This document shows, one piece after another, positions 27,733-36,087 of a stretch of DNA of 64,000 nt. The stretch is from Bacteroidota bacterium. GTDB lineage: Bacteria > Bacteroidota > Bacteroidia > 2-12-FULL-35-15. The translations under genes were made by a program, and so were the position numbers. The notes beneath the pieces are model-generated. The model was not told the DNA's origin and ran no database searches. It was given only the letters and a program-made list of their open reading frames with translations. Position 1 is the first letter of the stretch. Each line of letters starts with the position of its first letter. The stretch is taken from assembly GCA_947504725.1 (NCBI GenBank), contig CANNHN010000003.1, forward strand, positions 386,734 through 450,733. Reading direction: 5' to 3'.

Positions 27733-28782
27733 ATGATGGACAAGAAGGTTCAAGCAGCATCGGATTTCAATTCATTTAACGTATTGTATTTTTTATACAA
27801 ATGGCGTAAACAGCTTATTATAGTTGGTGTCGCAGCCTTTATTATTTCTTGTATAGTTGCATTAACTATTAAGGAGAAGTATAAATCAACCGTTATTTTG
27901 TTTCCAGCTACCACCAATTCCATTTCAAAAGCCTTATTAACAGAGAATAATGCGAAACAAGAAGACGTTTTGCAGTTTGGTGAAGAAGAAGAAGCTGAGC
28001 AGATGCTTCAAATCCTTAATTCAGACGAAATTCGTACTCGAGTTTGTGAGAAATACAAACTTATGGAACACTATGGAATTGATCCAACCGATAAATTAAA
28101 GCGTACTAAATTGTATGACGAGTTTCAAAGTAATATAACTTTTAAGCGTACCGAGTACATGTCGGTAAAGATTGAAGTTATGGACAATGATCCTGAATTA
28201 GCTTCACTTATGGCTAACGACATTGCTGCTTTACACGATTCATCAAAAATACGTATCCAAAGAGATAGAGCAATGCGCTCTTTAAAAATTGTGGAGCAGG
28301 AATATCTTCAGAAAGTGCAAGATGTAAAATCGGGAGTTGATTCCATGCAAGTGTTGAATAGTTATGGTATTTACGATTACGAGTCTCAATCAGAAGTAAC
28401 AAGTGAACAATATGCTATCGCTTTAGCAAAAGGCGATCAACGCGCAGTTAACCTTTTAGAAGAGAAACTTAAGATAATTGGAAAGTATGGTGGTGCTTAT
28501 GTTTCTTTAAGAGAGAATCTATATATGCAACGTAAACAACTGAACTTACTAAAAACGAAATACGAAGAGGTAAAGGTGGATGCGACAGAAGTATTACCTC
28601 AGAAATTCGTTGTGAGTAATGCATACCCTGCAGAAAAGAAATCATACCCTGTACGTTGGGTCATTGTTGTTGTATCAACGTTCGCAACTTTATTAGCTGC
28701 AATTATTGCTATTTTATTAATTGAAAATTTAAAATTAATTAGTACAGAGGTTAAGAGTGGATCAAGCACAGCAACCGAATGA
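27733..28782 (+). CDS. Wzz-like chain length determinant protein (first copy)
   Basis: A 349-residue inner membrane protein with two membrane helices, one near 25-48 (QLIIVGVAAFIISCIVALTI) and one near 308-332 (VRWVIVVVSTFATLLAAIIAIL), and a long periplasmic helical domain between. The YKSTVILFPAT phrase and the Pro before the second helix (AYPAEKKSYPVRW) are typical of Wzz/PCP proteins, which set glycan chain length. It has no tyrosine kinase domain. It ends at TGA 28780, but the frame remains open for 48 more codons right up to the ATG of the next Wzz-like gene, so the C-terminal tail may be truncated. Confidence 0.88.
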   Translation: MMDKKVQAASDFNSFNVLYFLYKWRKQLIIVGVAAFIISCIVALTIKEKYKSTVILFPATTNSISKALLTENNAKQEDVLQFGEEEEAEQMLQILNSDEIRTRVCEKYKLMEHYGIDPTDKLKRTKLYDEFQSNITFKRTEYMSVKIEVMDNDPELASLMANDIAALHDSSKIRIQRDRAMRSLKIVEQEYLQKVQDVKSGVDSMQVLNSYGIYDYESQSEVTSEQYAIALAKGDQRAVNLLEEKLKIIGKYGGAYVSLRENLYMQRKQLNLLKTKYEEVKVDATEVLPQKFVVSNAYPAEKKSYPVRWVIVVVSTFATLLAAIIAILLIENLKLISTEVKSGSSTATE

Positions 28783-28926
28783 ATACGGAAACCTACTTTA
28801 GCTGAAGAAGCAAGTACCAAGAAAGTAGGAAGTTTAATTATTGAAAAAGTAAATGATTTTAAAGAGAATATTTTAAAATCACCGATTTTAAACCAAAACA
28901 TAGTAAAACCGACAATTAAAAATATA
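28783..28926 (+). other. Open in-frame stretch between two Wzz-like genes
   Basis: The 48 codons after TGA 28780-28782 have no stop and run in frame into ATG 28927. The translation starts RKPTLAEEASTKKVGSL and is Lys/Glu/Ile-rich, like a cytoplasmic helical tail. No ATG, GTG or TTG lies within it in this frame, so it can be made only by read-through or as a remnant of a longer first protein. Confidence 0.6.
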
Positions 28927-29868
28927 ATGTCAGAGTATACAGAAGCTAGTTACAATTTTATTCAACTGATAATAAAAAGAAAAATTCATTTTATTGTCGT
29001 ATCACTAGTTGCTATAATAGTTGCATCCTTGTTTTCTAGTCCATGGTTTATAAAGCCAAGATACAAGTCGTTTGCAATTTTATATCCATCAAACATTACA
29101 CCATATAGTGAAGAAAGTGCATCTGAACAAATGTTGCAGTTGTTTGGTTCATCCGACATCAGAAACGCTGTTGTGAAGAAATTTAATTTGTATTCCTATT
29201 ATAAAATTGACTCAGCTGATAAATCAGCTACAGTTAGAATGATGGATATGTACGAATCACGAGTAGAAGTAAGTCGTACACAATACGAATCAATTGAAAT
29301 TTCAGTTTTGGATGAAGATCCGAAAAGAGCTAGTGAAATGGTGGAAGAAATTATCCATTGTATGAACTTAAAAGCGAGAGAGCTGCAGAGAGAGAAATCC
29401 AGAGAGGTAGAGGTTGTTATTAAGAATCAATTGGATTTGAAAAAACGCAATGTGGATTCTATAGATGCTCGTTTACATGAACTACGTGTAAAATACCAGT
29501 TGTTTGATTACGACATGCAAGTAAAAGAAGTGACGAAAAGTTATTTAAAAGCAGTAGCTGCAGGGGGTAAAAATTTAAAAGAGATTGATGTAATGATGCG
29601 CAATCTGGAAGAAAAAGGAGGAGAGTATTATCAGTTACAAAAAACCATGAAAGCCTTGCTAGAAAGCTACAATATTACAAAGTTGGAATATGATGTTGTG
29701 GTGAAAGATCTAAATAAAGAGCTTACATATTCAAACGTTGTTACGAAACCAGCACCATCCTTTATAAAAGCATATCCTGTTCGTTGGTTAATTGTACTGG
29801 CTTCTGTTGCTTCAACTAATTTGTTGCTTTTTATTTTATTTATCGTTTTAGATAGTAGAAAAAAATAA
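28927..29868 (+). CDS. Wzz-like chain length determinant protein (second copy)
   Basis: The 313-residue protein has the same plan as its neighbour: helix 1 near 18-40 (KIHFIVVSLVAIIVASLFSS), a periplasmic coiled domain, and helix 2 near 285-308 (VRWLIVLASVASTNLLLFIL) preceded by SFIKAYPVRW. Shared phrases with the first copy, such as EQMLQ, SVLDEDPKRASEMVEE versus VMDNDPELASLMAND, and RTQYESIEIS versus RTEYMSVKIE, show the two arose by duplication. It lacks a kinase domain. Two PCP proteins may form a mixed ring or act on different glycans. Confidence 0.88.
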   Translation: MSEYTEASYNFIQLIIKRKIHFIVVSLVAIIVASLFSSPWFIKPRYKSFAILYPSNITPYSEESASEQMLQLFGSSDIRNAVVKKFNLYSYYKIDSADKSATVRMMDMYESRVEVSRTQYESIEISVLDEDPKRASEMVEEIIHCMNLKARELQREKSREVEVVIKNQLDLKKRNVDSIDARLHELRVKYQLFDYDMQVKEVTKSYLKAVAAGGKNLKEIDVMMRNLEEKGGEYYQLQKTMKALLESYNITKLEYDVVVKDLNKELTYSNVVTKPAPSFIKAYPVRWLIVLASVASTNLLLFILFIVLDSRKK

Positions 29869-29877
29869 TCATAGCCC

Positions 29878-31317
29878 TTGTTACAACAAAAAAATATAAA
29901 ATGGGTTTACGCCTTGAGTATAGCATTTATACTTATCAATGCTATATGTACATTTTTTGAATTCTATTATTTTAATCTCATTCCAGCTGCTATACTTGTT
30001 CTTTTGTTAGCACTGTTTTCATTGGATAAATTAATTTTATTTGTTGTTTTTCTTACCCCTCTCGCAATAAATCTTCAAGATATTGATGGTGGCTTAGGTT
30101 TAAGTCTGCCTACGGAGCCCATTATTTTTGGAATAATGATGATTTTTATTTTTAAGCAATTGCACACAAACACCATGGATGTTAAACTCATGAAACATCC
30201 TGTGACTATCGCTATTCTTATAAATTTAGTTTGGTTATTGATAACATCAATTACTAGCGATTTGCCTGTTGTCTCGTTTAAGTTTTTAATTTCAAGATTA
30301 TGGTTCATTATCGCATTTTATTTTTTAGGAACTCAGTTGTTTAAAAAGTTCAACAACATTAAACTGTTTACTTGGCTTTATATCATTTCTTTTTCCATTA
30401 TCATTATTTATACATTGTATAATCATGCATTGGTAAATTTTGACGAGAAAATTGCAAATTATATTATGTCGCCTTTCTATAACGATCATACAGTCTACGG
30501 AGCAATGTTAGCGATGTTTTTACCGTTGTTGATTTTTTATACAATGAATAAGAAATTCAGCGGGAGTATCAAATTTGCGGCATTTTTGTTTTTGACTTTG
30601 TTTCTTGTTGCGCTTATTTTTTCATATACACGTGCTGCTTGGGTGAGTTTAGTAATAGCATTATTAGCATATATCTTATTGCTTCTAAGAGTTAAATTTA
30701 GAACCATTCTGATTGCTTTTTTTGGGCTTTGTATTGTCGCGATCGCTTATCAAACGGAAATTGTAATGAAACTGGAGAAAAATAGACAAGATGCTTCTCA
30801 GGATTTTAATGAGCACATCGAATCTATATCTAACATTTCTACGGATGCATCCAATTTGGAACGTTTAAATAGATGGAATGCTGCGTTTAGAATGTTTCAA
30901 GAGCGACCGATTTTCGGTTGGGGTCCTGGGACGTATAGTTTTGAATATGCACCTTTTCAACATGCTCACGAAAAAACAATCATCTCCACAAATATGGGCG
31001 ATAAAGGAAATGCGCACAGTGAATATATCGGACCATTATGTGAGTCGGGGGTGTTAGGGGCTTTAACCTTTATTTTTATTGTAATTGTGGTGCTTTCTAA
31101 GGGTTTTAGATTGTATTATACTGTGAAAGAAAATGAAGTCAAAAAAATGGTCCTCGTTATTCTTTTGGGATTTATAACGTATATCGTACACGGAGGCTTG
31201 AATAACTTCTTAGATACAGATAAAGCAGCTGTTCCTTTCTGGGGTTTTGTCGCTGCAATAGTTGCAATCGACATCTATCATAAAAATGGTGCTGAAGAAG
31301 AGCGGGTAGAAGCCTAG
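29878..31317 (+). CDS. O-antigen ligase/polymerase family membrane protein (Wzy_C)
   Basis: The 479-residue protein has 10-12 hydrophobic segments and a large periplasmic loop between about 300 and 390. The loop includes NLERLNRWNAAFRMFQERPIFGWGPGTYSF, with the WGPGTY phrase, and then HSEYIGPLCESGVLGALTF, the two motifs of the Wzy_C domain. These proteins either ligate O-antigen to lipid A-core or polymerise repeat units. The start is uncertain: TTG 29878 is used because it lies nine bases after the previous stop and no nearby ATG is in frame. Its stop TAG overlaps the stop of the convergent phosphatase gene in CTAG. Confidence 0.88.
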   Translation: MLQQKNIKWVYALSIAFILINAICTFFEFYYFNLIPAAILVLLLALFSLDKLILFVVFLTPLAINLQDIDGGLGLSLPTEPIIFGIMMIFIFKQLHTNTMDVKLMKHPVTIAILINLVWLLITSITSDLPVVSFKFLISRLWFIIAFYFLGTQLFKKFNNIKLFTWLYIISFSIIIIYTLYNHALVNFDEKIANYIMSPFYNDHTVYGAMLAMFLPLLIFYTMNKKFSGSIKFAAFLFLTLFLVALIFSYTRAAWVSLVIALLAYILLLLRVKFRTILIAFFGLCIVAIAYQTEIVMKLEKNRQDASQDFNEHIESISNISTDASNLERLNRWNAAFRMFQERPIFGWGPGTYSFEYAPFQHAHEKTIISTNMGDKGNAHSEYIGPLCESGVLGALTFIFIVIVVLSKGFRLYYTVKENEVKKMVLVILLGFITYIVHGGLNNFLDTDKAAVPFWGFVAAIVAIDIYHKNGAEEERVEA

Positions 31318-32540
31318 AAAATTTTTATACTAAACAACGCAATATCATCAGTGTATGGGCGACTTTGTTTGTAGTTCATTACCGTCTCCATAATTTTAAC
31401 ATTCAGCTCCATCATATTTAGATTGGAATTGTTTTTCATTAATTCTTTTAACGAATCAATTCCATAATCTTCTCCTTTATCGTTTTCCAATTCAGTCAAT
31501 CCATCTGTGTAGCAAACAATAGTTGTTCCTGGAGAAATATTTACAATTCCTTCTTTGATTTTATCAATTTCATCAAACATTCCTAGTCCGGTACATCCAA
31601 TTTTTAAAGTGCTAATTGAATTTCCTGAAGCAATTAATGGTGGATTGTGAGCAGCATTTACATAGGTAAGTGTGCGTGTTACTATGTTATATTTTGCAAT
31701 AAAAAGTGTAATGAATTTTTCACCTTTTGCATTCGCCATTACTTTAGTGTTTAATTCTCTAACCAATTCTGTTAAACTAGAAGTGTGGTTAAATAAAACA
31801 CGAAGATTAGCTTGAAAGTTCGACATTAATAATGCTGCCGCAACTCCTTTTCCTGAAACATCTGCAACACAAAAAGCGCATTCATTTTCATTCAGCCACA
31901 TAAAATCGTAATAATCACCACCCACTTGTTGATGTGGTAAATAAAAGGCAGCTGTATCAATATTTTTATTGCTAGGTAAGGAACTAGGAAACAACATTGA
32001 TTGCATTTCTGAAGCCAGTTCTAACTCTTTGCGCATTGCAGCTTGGCGAATAGTATCTCGAGCTAATTTTTTATTTTCAATTGCTACAACTATGATACTC
32101 GTAAGCGTTTGAACAAATGGTAAGTGTTTGATGGCAGGACTAACTTCTACTTTATCTTCCAAGTCACCAATCAATACATATGCTAATGGTTGTGATTTGT
32201 GAAAAACTGGAATAACGATTTCAAATGCTTTACTTAATCTTTTTTGAGAAAAATTAATTGTTCCAATTTCGGTGATTGACAATAAGTCGCGTTCAACATC
32301 AATGTCATTGTATTCGTCACCAACTCCATATTTTAAAACACACTTCCAAGAATCATGTTCATTGCTAAACAAAACAAGTTTACCAATATTTAATTGTTTT
32401 TCTAAAACTTCAACAAAAATTTCAAGTAGTTGTTCCGTGGAAAAGTTATTGTTAATTGCTTTGGTAATTTCCAACAGGGAATTAAGTTTTATGTCCTTAA
32501 CTCTTTTAGAAAGATTTTTATTTGTTGGTGTAACAGGCAT
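31314..32540 (-). CDS. GAF-domain SpoIIE-type serine phosphatase
   Basis: A soluble 408-residue protein. Residues 35-165 fit a GAF domain (LLEIFVEVLEKQLNIGKLVLFS at the start, then a loop and VQTLTSIIVVAIENKKLARD). A helix (QAAMRKELELASEMQSMLFPSSLP) leads into the SpoIIE/PP2C domain, where HQQVGGDYYDFM, FCVADVSGKGVAAALLMS and VCYTDGLTELEN hold the metal-binding Asp residues. It is RsbU-like and should act on a partner in an anti-anti-sigma switch or on other phosphoproteins. No partner gene is adjacent. It is convergent with the polysaccharide cluster, with stops overlapping. Confidence 0.93.
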   Translation of the reverse strand: MPVTPTNKNLSKRVKDIKLNSLLEITKAINNNFSTEQLLEIFVEVLEKQLNIGKLVLFSNEHDSWKCVLKYGVGDEYNDIDVERDLLSITEIGTINFSQKRLSKAFEIVIPVFHKSQPLAYVLIGDLEDKVEVSPAIKHLPFVQTLTSIIVVAIENKKLARDTIRQAAMRKELELASEMQSMLFPSSLPSNKNIDTAAFYLPHQQVGGDYYDFMWLNENECAFCVADVSGKGVAAALLMSNFQANLRVLFNHTSSLTELVRELNTKVMANAKGEKFITLFIAKYNIVTRTLTYVNAAHNPPLIASGNSISTLKIGCTGLGMFDEIDKIKEGIVNISPGTTIVCYTDGLTELENDKGEDYGIDSLKELMKNNSNLNMMELNVKIMETVMNYKQSRPYTDDIALFSIKIF

Positions 32541-32627
32541 ATACTGATTTTACAAAAGCAAATTTATAGTATTTAAGCGGTGTTGGTGTTAAAATTAGAC
32601 AAAAAAGGGAATATGAACGATGTAAAT

Positions 32628-33563
32628 CTACTTCTCTGTAATCTTCTTAATCAAATTAGGAAGCATTTTTAAGGCTGCCACTTCTTTCATCTTGCTTCTT
32701 GCTTCGCCTGCTGGTGATCCAAAATAGGTTTTACCAGCCGGAATGTCTTCACCTAATCCTGATTGAGCCAATAAAACAGACCCTTTTCCTAATTTAACAT
32801 CACTCCGAACCCCTACTTGTCCCCATAAAGTTACTCCATCTTCAATAACAACTACTCCAGCAACCGCAACATGAGATGCCATTAAGCACATTTTTCCAAC
32901 GTGGGTATCATGTCCAATCTGTACATGATTATCTAGTTTTGTTCCTGCTCCAATTATTGTATCGCCCGAAACACCTTTGTCAATAGTACACATTGCCCCG
33001 ATTTCAACATTATCTTCAATAACAACTCTTCCGCATGAAATCATTTTATCAAAGAAATCTGCTCGCTTTTTATAATAAAATGCATCAGCACCAATCACAG
33101 TATTTGCATGGATAATAATATTGTTTCCGAGATGACAATTATCGTAAATCACCACATTTGGATGAATAACACAGTTTTCACCAATAGTTACATTATTGCC
33201 AAGATAGACTCCCGGCATAATGATGCTGGTTTTGCCAACTTTAGCAGTATCACCTATTTGTTGTAAGGAATAATTCGTTGGTTGAAAATAGGCCACCAAT
33301 TTGTTGTAATCTCTAAAAGGGTCTTCTGAAATTAATAAAGCCTTACCATTCGGACATTCTACTTTTTTGTTAATTAAGATTGTCGTTGCTTTTGATAATA
33401 ATGCTTTATCATAATATTTTGGATGATCTACAAAAACAATATCACCAGCATCTACCATATGAATTTCATTTAATCCTGAAATAATATGTTCTGGATTGCC
33501 TTCAAATTCACAATTAATAATTGCTGCAATGTCTTTTAATTTATGTGATGATGGTAATTTCAT
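32628..33563 (-). CDS. lpxD: LpxD-like UDP-3-O-acylglucosamine N-acyltransferase
   Basis: The 311-residue protein has an N-terminal uridine-binding-like domain (1-95; GLNEIHMVDAGDIVFVDHPKYY) and a left-handed beta-helix of hexapeptide repeats (about 105-270) with VIGADAFYYKK and DNHVQIGHDTHVGK, in which the His after QIG matches the catalytic His of LpxD. LpxD adds the N-linked acyl chain to UDP-3-O-acylglucosamine in lipid A synthesis. It is about 30 residues shorter than typical LpxD and carries FYYKKR in place of the canonical GFGF-type loop. In my memory this is the second lpxD-type gene of Bacteroidota lipid A blocks. The nearby canonical copy seems absent here. Confidence 0.85.
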   Translation of the reverse strand: MKLPSSHKLKDIAAIINCEFEGNPEHIISGLNEIHMVDAGDIVFVDHPKYYDKALLSKATTILINKKVECPNGKALLISEDPFRDYNKLVAYFQPTNYSLQQIGDTAKVGKTSIIMPGVYLGNNVTIGENCVIHPNVVIYDNCHLGNNIIIHANTVIGADAFYYKKRADFFDKMISCGRVVIEDNVEIGAMCTIDKGVSGDTIIGAGTKLDNHVQIGHDTHVGKMCLMASHVAVAGVVVIEDGVTLWGQVGVRSDVKLGKGSVLLAQSGLGEDIPAGKTYFGSPAGEARSKMKEVAALKMLPNLIKKITEK

Positions 33564-33798
33564 TTCAGGATTCTTTTCTCAAATATAATAATTATTTGAT
33601 TGAGATAGGTGATCAGAGTACATATGAACATCCAATTGGAACGCAGATTGTCATGATTTTTAAGATAAAAAATGATTTTTTCTGTGTATTTATGATTTAT
33701 TGCCTGTGGCAATTGGATAAAATATTCTCTAACCAGGAAGATTAAGGGTTACGCTGAAAAAATAAACAGGTGTGCAATGTTATTCTTGCGAATCTATT

Positions 33799-33830
33799 CC
33801 CCTCTCCTTTGGAGAGGGGCTAGGGGTGAG
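33799..33830. repeat. CCCCTCTCC hairpin repeat after efp
   Basis: CCCCTCTCC-ttt-GGAGAGGGG (33799-33819) is a perfect 9-bp stem, followed by ctaggggtgagg. I recall this sequence as a common dispersed element in Bacteroidota. It lies directly downstream of the efp stop codon, without a T-run on that strand. Confidence 0.7.
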
Positions 33831-33832
33831 GT

Positions 33833-34393
33833 CTACTTAACACGTTCAACATAAGAGTTGGTACGTGTATCAATTTTGATTTTTTCGCCTTCATTTACGA
33901 ATAGAGGAACGTTAACAACCGCTCCTGTTTCCATGGTTGCAGGTTTTAATGTATTAGTAGCTGTATCACCCTTTACTCCTGGTTCAGCGTAAGTAATTAC
34001 TAATTCAACAAAAACTGGTGGCTCTGCTAAAATTGGGTCGTCTCCTTCAAAAGAGACCTTTATTTCCATTCCTTCTTTTAAGAACTTAAGTGAATCTCCT
34101 AATAAAAATGCAGGAAGATGTATTTGCTCATAATTGTCGTTATCCATCACAACAATAAATTCTCCTTCAGGATAAATAAATTGCATGTTTTTATAGTCAA
34201 CTCTAACCACTTCAACCGCTTCACCTGCACGGAAACGATTTTCAACAATTTTGCCGTTTTTTAAGTTACGCATACGCGCTTGATAAAACGCACGTAAATT
34301 TCCCGGAGTGCGGTGCTGATATTCTTCAATTCTACATAGTTCTCCGTTAAAACGAAGTACAGTACCTACGTTGATGTCGCCTGAGTTTGCCAT
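33833..34393 (-). CDS. efp: Translation elongation factor P
   Basis: EF-P relieves ribosomes stalled at polyproline stretches. The 186-residue protein has the three EF-P domains: the KOW-like N-domain, an OB domain (about 65-128) with FIVVMDNDNYEQIHL, and a second OB domain ending TGAVVNVPLFVNEGEKIKIDTRTNSYVERV. At the tip of the first domain the sequence is HRTPGNLRAF. In E. coli the same place is KPGKGQAF, with the modified Lys34. Here Asn32 aligns to that lysine, so no modifiable Lys exists. I recall this HRTPGNLRAF form in other Bacteroidota. Next to the lpx genes, as common in the phylum. Confidence 0.96.
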   Translation of the reverse strand: MANSGDINVGTVLRFNGELCRIEEYQHRTPGNLRAFYQARMRNLKNGKIVENRFRAGEAVEVVRVDYKNMQFIYPEGEFIVVMDNDNYEQIHLPAFLLGDSLKFLKEGMEIKVSFEGDDPILAEPPVFVELVITYAEPGVKGDTATNTLKPATMETGAVVNVPLFVNEGEKIKIDTRTNSYVERVK

Positions 34394-34525
34394 TTAAAAA
34401 ATAGTTTAAAGTATAAAATTAATTAGTTATAGTTCTAAAGTGTTGCCCGCAGAACGGTATGCGTTTAATTCGGGCTGGCAAATATAAGGTTTATAGGGGA
34501 ATATTCAAAAAATGAAGTAAGATGA

Positions 34526-35158
34526 TTAAGCCTGCTTATACTCCTCAATATTCAACTGCTTAGTACAAAAAGGATACTCATATTCTTGTTGGTTTGAAGC
34601 TACAATAATCAAACGATTTTTTGAAAACTCCGGCACTAGTTTCTGATACCAGTCGATTGCTTTTTTGTCCAAATTAGAAGTTGGTTCATCTAGTAATAGG
34701 AGAGGCGTGTCTGCTAAAACAGCTAATGCTAAACGAACACGCTGTTTCATTCCAGAAGAATAATATTTTAATTGTTTGTCTTTTGATTTTTCTAATTCGG
34801 CAAGTTCAATTATTTTTTTGACATCCAATCCTGCTTGAAAAGGTTTGAATTTTTCTTGAAACTCAATGGATTCTGTAAGTGTGAATTCTTCAAATAAATC
34901 TAAATAAGGAGCACAATAACTTAAATGTTTGAAGCGATCCTCATCTTCAATTTTGAACTTTGAATTTTGAACATTGAATTGAACCTCTCCTTCTGAATGA
35001 GTCAAATTTCCTGCTATCACTTGCAGCAATGTAGATTTGCCTGAACCGTTGGAACCCAAAATAACATAATTGTTTTCAGAAGTAAAATCATAGTTCACCT
35101 TTCGAAAAATCCATTCGAAGTTGTATCGTTTGCCAATATTGTTAAGGTTGATTTGCAC
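34526..35158 (-). CDS. ABC transporter ATP-binding protein
   Basis: This is a single ABC domain. Walker A is GSNGSGKSTLL, the Q-loop region follows, the signature region reads YYSSGMKQRVRLA in place of the strict LSGGQ, and Walker B is PLLLLDEPTSNLD. A start at GTG 35158 gives VQINLNNIGKRYNFEWIF, the normal N-terminus. A TTG at 35215 would add residues encoded by a dispersed repeat, so it is rejected. No permease gene is next to it, so the substrate is unknown. It sits between efp and lpxA, and could be part of a lipid or LPS export system. Confidence 0.88.
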   Translation of the reverse strand: MQINLNNIGKRYNFEWIFRKVNYDFTSENNYVILGSNGSGKSTLLQVIAGNLTHSEGEVQFNVQNSKFKIEDEDRFKHLSYCAPYLDLFEEFTLTESIEFQEKFKPFQAGLDVKKIIELAELEKSKDKQLKYYSSGMKQRVRLALAVLADTPLLLLDEPTSNLDKKAIDWYQKLVPEFSKNRLIIVASNQQEYEYPFCTKQLNIEEYKQA

Positions 35159-35215
35159 TTTGTTCTTTGAGAAGATTATCGATAGTAAATTTAATTCAGC
35201 CAACGCCCTTCGCAA

Positions 35216-35239
35216 TTCGACTCCGCTCAGTGTGACAAT
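35216..35239. repeat. Dispersed repeat copy upstream of the ABC ATPase gene
   Basis: ttcgactccgctcagtgtga continuing caat is the single-arm form of the family, between lpxA and the ABC ATPase gene. Confidence 0.85.
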
Positions 35240-35312
35240 AATATTTTTAGTGAAAAATTAGAATTTTTAACTTCTTGTCTCTTGTCGATTGTCTGCTTTT
35301 TTGACTTTTGAC

Positions 35313-36086
35313 TTAACTTATCCCTCTCATAATTCCATCTTTCGATTCATTGATGAAAGTAACGATTTGAGATTTTTCAGCTGATGCAGGAGCCTCTTGT
35401 TCTATAACGGCTAATGCATTGGTTACATTGTGTCCCTTTACGTAAAGTGTTCTGTAAATATCTTCAACTGCTAAAACGGTTTCATTTGAAAAGCCTCTTC
35501 TACGCATTCCTACAGAATTTATTCCAACATATTGCAAGGGTTCACGAGCAGCCTTTGTGAATGGTGGAACATTTTTCCGAACCAATGATCCTCCTGTTAT
35601 AAATGCGTGAGCACCAATTCTTACAAATTGCTGAACCGCAGCTAATCCTTCTAGTATAACCCAATCTTCAATAGTAACATGGCCTGCAAGGTTTACACTA
35701 TTCGCGATAATAATATTGTTGCCTAAAATACAATCATGCGCAACATGCACATAAGCCATCAACAAACAATTATTTCCAACAGCTGTTTTCATTTTATCTG
35801 TTGTTCCTTTGTTAATTGTTACACATTCACGTATAGTTGTATTATCTCCAATTTCTGTGGTTGTATCTTCTCCATTATATTTTAAATCTTGTGGAATAGC
35901 AGAAATAACAGCTCCAGGAAAAATACGACAATTCTTTCCAATTCGAGCGCCAGAAAAAATTGTAACGTTCGGCCCAATCCAAGTTCCATCACCAATCACA
36001 ACATTTTCATCAATGAATGAGAAAGGGGAAATTACTACGTCTTTTCCGATTTTAGCTTTAGGATCAATGTGACTTAAGTTGCTCAT
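35313..36086 (-). CDS. lpxA: UDP-N-acetylglucosamine O-acyltransferase
   Basis: LpxA transfers the first acyl chain to UDP-GlcNAc in lipid A synthesis. The protein from ATG 36086 is 257 residues, near the 262 of E. coli LpxA. It has the left-handed beta-helix of hexapeptide repeats (NLSHIDPKAKIGKDVVISPF onwards), the catalytic His in MAYVHVAHDCILGN, and the C-terminal helical region after QYVGINSVGMRRRGFS, where GMRRRGF matches the LpxA signature. A longer start at 36173 lies inside lpxC-fabZ and is unlikely. lpxC-fabZ ends one base upstream, so the two are an operon. Confidence 0.95.
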   Translation of the reverse strand: MSNLSHIDPKAKIGKDVVISPFSFIDENVVIGDGTWIGPNVTIFSGARIGKNCRIFPGAVISAIPQDLKYNGEDTTTEIGDNTTIRECVTINKGTTDKMKTAVGNNCLLMAYVHVAHDCILGNNIIIANSVNLAGHVTIEDWVILEGLAAVQQFVRIGAHAFITGGSLVRKNVPPFTKAAREPLQYVGINSVGMRRRGFSNETVLAVEDIYRTLYVKGHNVTNALAVIEQEAPASAEKSQIVTFINESKDGIMRGIS

Positions 36087-36087
36087 A

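Noticed and set aside
28780..28782. TGA as selenocysteine or a changed genetic code
   Set aside because: Other genes here end in TGA (for example the TPR phosphatase at 14370), and no SECIS-like hairpin is seen.
35159..35215. TTG start adding 19 residues to the ABC ATPase
   Set aside because: The extra residues extend towards a dispersed repeat and are not family-like; GTG 35158 gives the normal N-terminus.
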